From a virus: a stretch of DNA of 38,221 nt. The notes beneath the pieces were generated by a model that saw only the letters and a list, made by a program, of their open reading frames with translations, made no database searches and had not been told where the DNA came from. The position numbers and the translations under genes are program-made. The stretch is taken from IMG/VR virus record IMGVR_UViG_3300000233_000004, positions 1-38,221 of that record; one strand, written 5' to 3'. Positions 29,588 through 37,941 of the stretch are shown one piece after another (position 1 is the stretch's first letter; each line of letters opens with the position of its first letter).

Positions 29588-32500
29588 ATGACAAACGATT
29601 TTAAACGCGGAATACGAGTGTACCTCGAAACTTCCGACTATGGCAAAGGCATTGAAAGCATGGTGGCTGCTACCAAAAAGTATGAAGCAGAACTTAGCCG
29701 ACTAACCGACGAAAGCAAAAAAATGACAGCTGCCGGACAAAACTCCGGTAAGGCATGGGACGATTTGCAAAAACAACTCAAAGCCCACGAAAAGCAGATA
29801 ATAAAAAGCCAAGCGTCCGAAGCCGATTATCGCGCAAAACTTCAACAAACCGAAAAAGTATTGAAAAACTTAAGCGGTGTAAGCTACAACGAACTATTAG
29901 CCGTACAAAAGCAGCTACAAAAAGAAGTAAAAGCCACCACTCGAGGAACTGACGAACACAAAACAAAACTCCATCAACTTGACAAAGTAAACAAAGAAGT
30001 TTCGAAGTCGCAAGCGGAAATGAATTCAAACCTTGGTAAAAATCAAAGTTTTTTTGGACGTGCTGCCGATGGTGCTAATCGTTATTTTAATGTTGCTCTC
30101 ACATTCATTGCCAGCATTACAGGCGCATCACTTGCATTCCGCAAATTAGCTGAAGATGTAGCACACATGGACGATGTGTATAGCGATGTAATGAAAACTA
30201 CAGGCATGACAAAAGAGGAAGTTCTCGCCCTGAATGCTGAATTTAAAAAACTCGATACACGTACAGCCCGCGAAGATTTGAATAAAATTGCCGAAGCTGG
30301 TGGTCGTATTGGCGTAGCTAAAGAAGACATATTGAAATTTACAAAAGCGATGGACATTGCCAATGTAGCAATGGGCGATAGCTTTACAGGTGGAGTAGAA
30401 GAAATATCGACCAAACTTGGTAAACTTAAAAATTTGTTTGCCGAAACAAAAGATATGCAAATCGAAAAAGCATATCTCTCCATTGCCTCGTCTATAAACG
30501 AATTGGGAGCAAACGGAGCAGCTTCCGAATTAAATATATCTGAATTTGCTTTACGTATAGGTTCACTTCCTGAAGCATTAAAACCTTCAGTTGCCGAAAC
30601 GCTTGCACTCGGTGCCGCTTTCGAAGAATCGGGGATTGAAGCCGAAATATCAGGGCGCGCGTACAATATATTCCTTAAACAAGCGGCGACCGAATCCGGT
30701 AAGTTTGCTAAAGTAATGGGTATTACAAAGCAGCAAGTTGAAAACTTGATAAATACAAACCCGATGGATTTTTTCCTTCAGTTTGCTCAAGGCATGAGAG
30801 GAATGGATGCTACCGATGTGGCTAAAACATTGGATTACTTGGGTATAAATGCCGATGGAGCAAACAAAGCCATTGGAGCTGCTGCCAACAGTACCGAACG
30901 TTTCCGCGAATTGATTACAATGTCGAATAAAGCATTTACCGAAGGCAATTCGGTAATAAACGAATATAACATTAAAAACAACAACTTAGCGGCACTACTC
31001 GATGACGTTAAAAAAGCGTTTAACGAAACAGCTCTGGAGTTGGGCGAAAGATTGTATCCTATTTTATTAAAATCAGTTAAAGGTACTACCGACCTAATCA
31101 GGGCATTGGTTGAATTACCAAAATGGTTGAAATCGAACTGGCAATGGATAGGTACACTTGCTATTGTAATGACAGCATATACCATTTCGGTAAATAGTGC
31201 ACGCATAGCAGCTGCACTATGGTACGCTACCGAAAAAATAAAAGTAATGTGGACAAACAGAGCCACCATAGCACAAACAGCTCTCAATTTTGTAATGAGC
31301 AAAAATCCTATTGCTTTTGTAATTACATTGATAGCCGGACTGGTAGCTGCATTTATTACCTGGTATAATTCGTCGTTAAAAGTTCAGGCAGTAATGCAGG
31401 GAATTTTTGCTTCGATGAAAGTAATGGGAAGTAAATTGTTGGCTTATTGGACTGGGCTATGGCAGCTTATTTCGGGAGCTGTAACACTCAATCCTAAACA
31501 ATTAAAAAAATCTATCGAATCGTTCAAAAAAGCATTTACCGGATGGGGCGACGATTTAGCGAAAGCCTACACCGAAGCTTATAACAAGCGTATGGCACAA
31601 GGCGTAATTAAAACACCAACTAAACCAGGAACAAAACCAAATAAAAACGGAACACCAACATCACCAACACCACCACCAACACCAACTTTCACTACAGCTG
31701 ACGACAGCGACAATAAAGAAGAAGACCCTTATGAAAAGGAACTGAAGAAAAAGGAAATCAAGTACAAAGAGTTGCAGCTGGAACTCATGGAACTACGCCG
31801 TATAGGTGAATTAACTGAAAATGAATACAATAAAAAAGCCACTAACCAACAGTTTATGTTTCTGCAGGAAAAAATGAACCTGCAACTTGAATACAAAAAA
31901 GATACAATTGATACCGAAATTGAAATATCGAACCAAAAAACGAAAATTCAGAAAGATGCCGATACTGCCATTCTTAAATCAATATCTGATTTGCAGGATT
32001 CGGGATTAGCTACCTTAGAAAGTGCTAATCAAACTAAGCAAAACATGCTTCAGTTATCACTTAACAATCAAGTGATAACTGAAAAGGAATACAACCGCGA
32101 AATTAAAAAGCTCGCTGTTGAAATGCTTGCAGCTAAAATTGCATTAGCCGAAGCTTCTATAAAAGCTCTCGAAATAGCCGACTTTGCCGACAAGGATGTG
32201 AAAGATGCTGCCATTAAAAAAGCAAACGACGATTTGCTCAAGATGAAAGGCGACTTACTCAAAGCACAAGGCGATGTTGCTAAAGATATAGCCAATGAAG
32301 TTGAAGGCAATACTCAAACCGTTGCCGACCGTATGCAAAGCATTTTTGGAGATTCTTTTTCGAATATCGGCAAACTATTTACAGTCTTCACAACCGGACT
32401 TAAAAAACTCAAAGAAGGAGATTTAACAAATTGGTCAGATTGGGCAACTACTATTGGTGAGATTGTACAAGCGGCGCTTGTCGTAGCGCAGGAAGAAAGC

Positions 32501-33328
32501 GATAAATATTTTGAGCACAAAGCTGCCAGCCTCGAAGCCGACAAACAACGTGAGCTGACTAATGCCGGTGATAATGCGGAAGCACGCGATGCTATAAATC
32601 GAAAATATGCACAAAAAGAACTCGATTTAAAAAAGAAACAATCAAGTGCCGATACATCTCTAAAAGTTGCTCAGGCAATAGCAGCCGGAGGTTTAGCCAT
32701 TGTACAGGCATTCGCACAGCTCGGACCTATTGGTGGAGCAATAGCAGCTGTATTGATTGCCGGAATTACAGGTCTACAAATTGGTACTATATTGCAACAA
32801 AATAAAGCCATACAAGCCACAACCCTCGACAGTTCTGCCACCGGTGGAAGTGCCGAACCTCCCAAAACTGGTGCTCGCGTAGCCACACCACAAGCAGCCG
32901 AAGGGCGATGGGATGTAATAGGTGCCGACGATGGACGAACATACAAAAACGTACCTTACCGTGGCGTGGCTCGCACCGGAATAGTAACCACTCCTACACT
33001 GGTTGGCGAAGTTGGCGATGAGTTAATTGTGGATAATCCCACGCTCCGTAACATCCGTATGAATGCGCCAAACGTACTAAGCACTATTAAGCGAATGCGA
33101 GTAAATCAACGTGCCGAAGGTAATTACAGCAATGTAAGCCATAGTACTGCCAGTAGCGAACAAAACCAAATCAGTGCACTATATACCACACTATCGGATG
33201 TGATAAGTAAAAACTCTGCGATACTATCTTACCTTGTCCAACATGGCGTAAATACGATTTTTGTACTCGACGAATTCGAAAAAATGAAAGCACTCCGCGA
33301 TAAATCACGCGACAAAGGCTCTCTCTAA
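29588..33328 (+). CDS. Tail tape measure protein
   Basis: A 1246-residue protein, the longest in the window, setting tail length and guiding DNA entry. Residues about 20-140 form a coiled coil; about 190-480 are a TP901/PhageMin_Tail-type domain (TKEEVLALNAEFKKLDTRTA, REDLNKIAEAGGRIGVAKED, ILKFTKAMDIANVAMGDSFT); hydrophobic helices occur near 515-600 (LAIVMTAYTISVNSARIAAA, FVITLIAGLVAAFITWY) and near 1020-1070; a Pro/Thr linker (SPTPPPTPTFTTADD) divides the halves; a second coiled coil lies about 715-900. Reverse-strand open frames opposite it are shadows. Confidence 0.9.
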   Translation: MTNDFKRGIRVYLETSDYGKGIESMVAATKKYEAELSRLTDESKKMTAAGQNSGKAWDDLQKQLKAHEKQIIKSQASEADYRAKLQQTEKVLKNLSGVSYNELLAVQKQLQKEVKATTRGTDEHKTKLHQLDKVNKEVSKSQAEMNSNLGKNQSFFGRAADGANRYFNVALTFIASITGASLAFRKLAEDVAHMDDVYSDVMKTTGMTKEEVLALNAEFKKLDTRTAREDLNKIAEAGGRIGVAKEDILKFTKAMDIANVAMGDSFTGGVEEISTKLGKLKNLFAETKDMQIEKAYLSIASSINELGANGAASELNISEFALRIGSLPEALKPSVAETLALGAAFEESGIEAEISGRAYNIFLKQAATESGKFAKVMGITKQQVENLINTNPMDFFLQFAQGMRGMDATDVAKTLDYLGINADGANKAIGAAANSTERFRELITMSNKAFTEGNSVINEYNIKNNNLAALLDDVKKAFNETALELGERLYPILLKSVKGTTDLIRALVELPKWLKSNWQWIGTLAIVMTAYTISVNSARIAAALWYATEKIKVMWTNRATIAQTALNFVMSKNPIAFVITLIAGLVAAFITWYNSSLKVQAVMQGIFASMKVMGSKLLAYWTGLWQLISGAVTLNPKQLKKSIESFKKAFTGWGDDLAKAYTEAYNKRMAQGVIKTPTKPGTKPNKNGTPTSPTPPPTPTFTTADDSDNKEEDPYEKELKKKEIKYKELQLELMELRRIGELTENEYNKKATNQQFMFLQEKMNLQLEYKKDTIDTEIEISNQKTKIQKDADTAILKSISDLQDSGLATLESANQTKQNMLQLSLNNQVITEKEYNREIKKLAVEMLAAKIALAEASIKALEIADFADKDVKDAAIKKANDDLLKMKGDLLKAQGDVAKDIANEVEGNTQTVADRMQSIFGDSFSNIGKLFTVFTTGLKKLKEGDLTNWSDWATTIGEIVQAALVVAQEESDKYFEHKAASLEADKQRELTNAGDNAEARDAINRKYAQKELDLKKKQSSADTSLKVAQAIAAGGLAIVQAFAQLGPIGGAIAAVLIAGITGLQIGTILQQNKAIQATTLDSSATGGSAEPPKTGARVATPQAAEGRWDVIGADDGRTYKNVPYRGVARTGIVTTPTLVGEVGDELIVDNPTLRNIRMNAPNVLSTIKRMRVNQRAEGNYSNVSHSTASSEQNQISALYTTLSDVISKNSAILSYLVQHGVNTIFVLDEFEKMKALRDKSRDKGSL

Positions 33329-33359
33329 TTATCAATTACCAATTACCAATTATCAATTA
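33327..33359. repeat. AATTAYCAATT tandem repeat in the gene gap
   Basis: The gap between the tape measure stop and the next ATG is made of short repeats (ATTATCAATT, ACCAATT, ATTATCAATT). This AT-rich spacer type is common in Bacteroidota intergenic DNA; no regulatory role is evident. Confidence 0.4.
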
Positions 33360-35020
33360 TGAGAATAATAACAGCTTTAGGCGAATTTATTTTGCCACTC
33401 AATTTCGAAACTACACTTACCCGATACAATGTAATGCTCACCAGTGCTGGCGAACAAACCATACCATTTACATTACCGCCCGAACCAGCTAATATGAAGC
33501 TACTTGGTTGGAGTAATCGATTTGATTCAGGATACAAGCCGATTATAGATTTAGCCGTAACAATTGTAGATGGCTTATCTATTTCACACGGTAATTTAGG
33601 AATACATACTGCCGACGACGAAGACGGTATTTCGTGTACACTATACATTGGCACTGCTGACTTTTACAGCCAAATAAAAGATGTCAAATTAAATTCATTG
33701 CCTTGGCCAATAATAAAATCGCCAACTTACGATGCTCAAAATCTATCGCAACGAATAGATTATCTGATTAGTATTTTAAAATCGGAATACAACACACCTA
33801 CATCCGATGCCATTTTTAAAATAGCTCCATTAGCCACAACACAAGATTACACATTTAGGTTTGAAGGCGTTAATACTACTGGTAGATTTGTTTTAAATGG
33901 ATTTGATAAAAATAATCAAACACTTCAATTGCTTACAACCGATGATTATTTAGATGTATTCCAAGGCGAATATAATCAAACTTTAGTGGAAAGCGATACA
34001 ACTATTTCGCTATCGAAAGGGTACGGAATGACACCATTTTTGAAAATTGATTTTATTCTAAATTTTATTTTTTCGAATTACGGATATACGCTCGATATGT
34101 CGGAATTAGAAACTATTACAACACAATATCCGCATTGGTGCTTAGCCAACAATATAGCCGATGCCATATATACAGGCATTCTCAAAACATATCAATTATT
34201 GCCCGATACAACTATTGCTAACTTTATACAAAAAATTGAATTTGAATTTGCAGGGAAATTTATAGTAATCGAAGTGCAAAAAAAAGTTTCATTCAAAATG
34301 TATCGAAATGCACTTACAGCACAGCCAACAATTGATATTACGCCTTATTTGCAATCGAACCCTAAAAAAAAAGAAAGCAATTTTATTGATTTAGTTATTA
34401 AAAACGCTAATGATAAAAGCGATACTGTTTCCGAATCAACCAAAAACACAACCGATATAGCCTTAGAGATAATGGAATACGTTAATACTGGGCAGACCTA
34501 TAAAACAGATTTAACCCCAAGCGATAGGTATATTGCTTTAACATATACAAGTGTTGGCGAAATTACACACCTTAATTCATCGGTAATTTCGTATGGCATT
34601 ACAAAAAAATCGGAAACTGAAAAATCCACCGAAAAAATTCAACTCTTATATATACCTACCGAATGGAATGAATTAATTGGTTCGCGTACGGATTATAGCT
34701 TTTGGAAATTGAATTATCGAAGTACATTTCCTTGTTTTTATTTAGAAATGTCCGAAATTAGCGAAACTACACTTGGCATAATACAATGGTTATATGAAGA
34801 GTACAAAGAATTTCTTATCAATTCAAATTTACCAATTACTGCAAAAGCAAATATACCATTCGTTATTCTCGAAAAAATGAATATAAATTTACCGGTATTA
34901 ATACAAAATCAAAAATGCCTAATTGAAAAAATAGAATATCAAATAGGAAACAATCCATCGTTAAATGATAGTCAAAACATAACATTACGCACGCTATTAT
35001 CGTACGAAAATAGAGTGTGA
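33359..35020 (+). CDS. Large baseplate/tail tip protein
   Basis: A 553-residue beta-rich protein directly after the tape measure, where siphoviruses encode distal tail and tail-associated proteins. The N-terminus (MRIITALGEFILPLNFETTL) and TIPFTLPPEPANMKLLGWSN suggest docking to the tail tube. Later parts hold KIEFEFAGKFIVIEVQKKVS and TIDITPYLQSNPKKKESNFI, like hub proteins of Bacteroidota phages. No enzymatic domain is seen. Its last codons contain TCGTACGA by chance or design (34999-35006). The exact role is inferred from order. Confidence 0.6.
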   Translation: MRIITALGEFILPLNFETTLTRYNVMLTSAGEQTIPFTLPPEPANMKLLGWSNRFDSGYKPIIDLAVTIVDGLSISHGNLGIHTADDEDGISCTLYIGTADFYSQIKDVKLNSLPWPIIKSPTYDAQNLSQRIDYLISILKSEYNTPTSDAIFKIAPLATTQDYTFRFEGVNTTGRFVLNGFDKNNQTLQLLTTDDYLDVFQGEYNQTLVESDTTISLSKGYGMTPFLKIDFILNFIFSNYGYTLDMSELETITTQYPHWCLANNIADAIYTGILKTYQLLPDTTIANFIQKIEFEFAGKFIVIEVQKKVSFKMYRNALTAQPTIDITPYLQSNPKKKESNFIDLVIKNANDKSDTVSESTKNTTDIALEIMEYVNTGQTYKTDLTPSDRYIALTYTSVGEITHLNSSVISYGITKKSETEKSTEKIQLLYIPTEWNELIGSRTDYSFWKLNYRSTFPCFYLEMSEISETTLGIIQWLYEEYKEFLINSNLPITAKANIPFVILEKMNINLPVLIQNQKCLIEKIEYQIGNNPSLNDSQNITLRTLLSYENRV

Positions 35021-35023
35021 TTT

Positions 35024-35058
35024 GTCCTTTAATTACAACACTCCACACATTAAATTTG
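35024..35058 (+). promoter_or_regulatory. Late promoter D (fibre and lysis operon)
   Basis: GTCCTTTA at 35024-35031, 19 bases, TAAATTTG at 35051-35058. The next ATG is at 35063, so the transcript is probably leaderless. It would serve the fibre genes and, across the circular join, the lysis genes to 4256. Confidence 0.7.
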
Positions 35059-35062
35059 CACT

Positions 35063-35299
35063 ATGATACTGAACGAAACATATAATTTGCCTATTGCAGC
35101 ACCGGAGTTTTCGGATATCAACATTGGATTGTCGGCATTTCGCACATTCAAAAATGTACCCTACCTACAACTGACCGATTTAGCTGCATTTATGGCTACA
35201 CCAAGCAATGAACGTACTGAATTCGAAGCGTTGTTTGTTGAAACCAATAAAATTGTTTCAGGACGTTATTGTCAACGTATTTTAACTGATTTAATTTAA
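35063..35299 (+). CDS. Small tail protein
   Basis: A 78-residue protein (LPIAAPEFSDINIGLSAFRT, YLQLTDLAAFMATPSNERTE, FVETNKIVSGRYCQRILTDL). No family recognised. It is the first gene after promoter D with an ATG only five bases past the -7 box, and it is followed four bases later by a larger tail gene. A minor tail or fibre assembly role is likely. Confidence 0.5.
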   Translation: MILNETYNLPIAAPEFSDINIGLSAFRTFKNVPYLQLTDLAAFMATPSNERTEFEALFVETNKIVSGRYCQRILTDLI

Positions 35300-35303
35300 A
35301 GCA

Positions 35304-36446
35304 ATGCCAGCGACTTACAATATAATATATAACACTACAGGACACTACCTTGCAGGTAACCCCATGATAGTACAACTTTTGCCCACCACGGCTAATGCTC
35401 GTTATAGAGTGTACACGGGTAATGGTACTACATTCACCACATTGCGGTATCAGGGCGTTGTATCACAAGCCAATACATGGGCAATTGTCGACATTAGCAG
35501 CTTATTTGCCGAAATGGCTGAAATAGCCGGTGTGCTGTTGGCTAAAGTTGTATTGGTCGACAACGCGAATGCCGAATACGGCGCTGATGAATATTCCGAT
35601 TATATAACCATATTTGGTGGTGGTATTAGCAAGTTGCTTATGCGAAAACTAAAAGCAGCAAATACAAATATTTTTAGTTGGAAATTGAAAAATAATGAAA
35701 GTAATTTTTTGTTGACAACACGTACAAATAATGCCGAAATATTCATTCCTGAAAACGAATTAATGCCACTTGGCTATTATGCTCGTGGACTTAATTTTAC
35801 AATAGAAAACGATGCTTTAGTTCTAATGGGGCACGAAGACTCAGTAAATGAAGAATTGGAATTGATTGATTTTTCAGAATTACAATTGAACCATTTATCT
35901 AATTACGAAAAATGGGTCAATGAATTTCGTATAAAAAGTAACGATGGTTGGGCGTGTACAGTAATTATTACTGAAGCTACTCAAGCCACACCTTACTATC
36001 TTAAATTCAGAAATTCGTGGGGCATGTGGGAGAAAATTGCACTTTACGCCGAAGCCGACTATACACCCGAACTAAATAGCTCTGAAAAAGCGCAACGATA
36101 CGATAGCGACATTGCCGCACTTGCCACTGTTAATTGTCGTAAAACAATTACACACAAGTATCGCTTCAATACGGGCTTTCGCTCACCAGCCGACAAGCTA
36201 TTTGTGCTCGATGCGATACATGCTTCACACACCGTTCTTATAGTAAATGATGTGGATTATGCCGCTTCGTTTACACTTACAGGCGAAGTACTTCAAACTA
36301 CCGAAGGCGCACCAATTAACCTGAGCATTGAAGCCTATTTGGCTGACACTGACACTTATTATAGCCCATTGTCCGACGATACTGTTTGCGGGATAACATC
36401 GGGTGGCTGCGATATAACAATAAATAATATTGATATAACAACTTAA
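35304..36446 (+). CDS. Tail/fibre structural protein
   Basis: A 380-residue protein, beta-rich throughout (MPATYNIIYNTTGHYLAGNP, YVQL-like strands, TVIITEATQATPYYLKFRNS, WGMWEKIALYAEADYTPELN). The end TDTYYSPLSDDTVCGITSGG and CDITINN looks like a small terminal cap. I recall similar proteins in Bacteroidota phages behind the tail tip gene, with no named function. It lies in the fibre operon. Confidence 0.55.
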   Translation: MPATYNIIYNTTGHYLAGNPMIVQLLPTTANARYRVYTGNGTTFTTLRYQGVVSQANTWAIVDISSLFAEMAEIAGVLLAKVVLVDNANAEYGADEYSDYITIFGGGISKLLMRKLKAANTNIFSWKLKNNESNFLLTTRTNNAEIFIPENELMPLGYYARGLNFTIENDALVLMGHEDSVNEELELIDFSELQLNHLSNYEKWVNEFRIKSNDGWACTVIITEATQATPYYLKFRNSWGMWEKIALYAEADYTPELNSSEKAQRYDSDIAALATVNCRKTITHKYRFNTGFRSPADKLFVLDAIHASHTVLIVNDVDYAASFTLTGEVLQTTEGAPINLSIEAYLADTDTYYSPLSDDTVCGITSGGCDITINNIDITT

Positions 36447-36451
36447 AAAAT

Positions 36452-36652
36452 ATGGCAAAGAAAGAATTTTCAACAGACTTTACCCAGTTAGCCGGCAACA
36501 CACCGCTCACATTCCGTGTGTTGGTAGAAAATCCAAACACCGGCACAGAGCATTGGGCAACGGTGGAGCAAACGCAAAATATACTGCAAGCCAACCTTAC
36601 CACTGCCTTACAAGCCAATATTGACATGGCATTAGTATTAGGATTAGATTAA
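36452..36652 (+). CDS. Small hypothetical tail protein
   Basis: A 66-residue protein (KKEFSTDFTQLAGNTPLTFR, VLVENPNTGTEHWATVEQTQ, NILQANLTTALQANIDMALV). A beta N-half and helical C-half. It follows the preceding gene by five bases. Similar size to the 65-residue protein at 37380, but not clearly related. Confidence 0.5.
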   Translation: MAKKEFSTDFTQLAGNTPLTFRVLVENPNTGTEHWATVEQTQNILQANLTTALQANIDMALVLGLD

Positions 36653-36674
36653 ATTAAAATAACAAAAACATACA

Positions 36675-37355
36675 ATGGCAACAACACAAGAATTACTCGA
36701 CCTTAAATACGGTCGGCAGTTACTCGAAGACAGAGCACGGTTATCGGAATTATTTTCCGAAGAGATTTTAGGAAGTGCCTATCGACAAAATATAAATACC
36801 CTAACGGGTATTTTGAACATAGAAGAAATTAACACGGGATGGACAAATGCTAAACTAAAAGGCTTGGGCTTATTATCAAAACTGAAAAGATTACATATAG
36901 AAGGTAATGCAGAAACCGAATTAAATATAAGCAACCTTACTGACTTGGAATACCTACACGTAGGGTATTCTGACGGTCTTACATCAATAGGGAGGTTACT
37001 TTATTTAACCCAATTAAAAGAGATAAGCATAATGAATACGGCTATTGCTTATATTGGTGATATTGTTTATAGCAATCAATTAGTCTCTATAAATGCAAGT
37101 AATTCTAATTTGTCAGCTATAAGTCTGAATTACACTTCACTTGAAACCATAAATTTCCAAAATGCAAAATTTGACCAGGCTGCGGTAGATAAGGTTCTGA
37201 GTGATGCAGCAACCGCTAAAAGAAATGGTTCGCCACTTGAAACTCTTACCCTTGATGGCGCGAACATGGCTATGCCAACAAACAGGGATACAAATAGTTC
37301 TTACCTCTACCTTAGAGACACCGCGCATATAACCGTAACTATCCGAACCTCTTAA
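36675..37355 (+). CDS. Leucine-rich-repeat tail protein
   Basis: A 226-residue protein. Residues about 50-185 show repeated LRR units: LNISNLTDLEYLHVGYSDGL, LLYLTQLKEISIMNTAIAYI, QLVSINASNSNLSAISLNYT, SLETINFQNAKFD. The end (AAVDKVLSDAATAKRNGSPL, ETLTLDGANMAMPTNRDTNS) is like the end of the adhesin at 520 in its layout (TTALNDLFASII ... RITGNPG). Two LRR proteins within the same fibre operon suggest a duplicated receptor-binding design. Confidence 0.65.
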   Translation: MATTQELLDLKYGRQLLEDRARLSELFSEEILGSAYRQNINTLTGILNIEEINTGWTNAKLKGLGLLSKLKRLHIEGNAETELNISNLTDLEYLHVGYSDGLTSIGRLLYLTQLKEISIMNTAIAYIGDIVYSNQLVSINASNSNLSAISLNYTSLETINFQNAKFDQAAVDKVLSDAATAKRNGSPLETLTLDGANMAMPTNRDTNSSYLYLRDTAHITVTIRTS

Positions 37356-37379
37356 ATAACAATAAAATAAACAAACAAA

Positions 37380-37577
37380 ATGGCAACAACATTAACGAAA
37401 ACGTACCGATTGGTATATAATGGAGATAAAATAACAGTGCTTGGCACATTCGATGCTAATAGCATTACAGGGACATCACAGAATTGTTTTGAAACTGACG
37501 ACCTCGCAGAGATGAAAGCGAAGATTGCAACGCTCAGACTTACGCCCGATGAAAAGCAACACGCTGAATTTTTGTAA
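37380..37577 (+). CDS. Small hypothetical tail protein
   Basis: A 65-residue protein (MATTLTKTYRLVYNGDKITV, LGTFDANSITGTSQNCFETD, DLAEMKAKIATLRLTPDEKQ). A beta-hairpin start and a helical end. It follows the LRR gene by 24 bases in the same operon. No family recognised. Confidence 0.5.
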   Translation: MATTLTKTYRLVYNGDKITVLGTFDANSITGTSQNCFETDDLAEMKAKIATLRLTPDEKQHAEFL

Positions 37578-37596
37578 ATAGTAAATAGCAAATATA

Positions 37597-37935
37597 ATGA
37601 CATACAAGCCCTGTATCGTAAATCTTTCGCCACTTCAGGAGGGCAATTTAGCCGATTTTCTGAATGTGAATTTTAACGAATCATTTCCGCTCGCCGATGT
37701 GGGCGAAGTTGTGCTTAGCATTAGAACTAAAGGTGATAAGTCTGCCTATTTGGTTAAAAAACTCAGCGAAGGTAAAATTATAGTTACTAATCAGAATGTG
37801 TTAATACCATTTTTGCCCGAAGATAGTGCCGGTCATGCAGGAGATTATGATTATGAACTCGACTTCTACAACGAGCAGAATCAGCCATTTGCTACACTCA
37901 AAGGTAAAGGAACTATTGAGAGAGAAATTAAATAG
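37597..37935 (+). CDS. Baseplate-like tail protein
   Basis: A 112-residue beta-sandwich-like protein (GNLADFLNVNFNESFPLADV, GEVVLSIRTKGDKSAYLVKK, VLIPFLPEDSAGHAGDYDYE, LDFYNEQNQPFATLKGKGTI). The AGDYDYELDFYN...FATLKGKGTIE pattern recalls the N-terminal domain of baseplate upper proteins that hold tail fibres. It precedes the coiled-coil fibre gene by six bases, consistent with that role. Confidence 0.6.
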   Translation: MTYKPCIVNLSPLQEGNLADFLNVNFNESFPLADVGEVVLSIRTKGDKSAYLVKKLSEGKIIVTNQNVLIPFLPEDSAGHAGDYDYELDFYNEQNQPFATLKGKGTIEREIK

Positions 37936-37941
37936 GTACGT

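Noticed and set aside
30082-31302. Long minus-strand open frames (30082-30666 and 30835-31302) opposite the tape measure gene
   Set aside because: They lie wholly inside a well-supported gene on the other strand, have Ser/Ala-rich shadow composition and no promoter or family resemblance.
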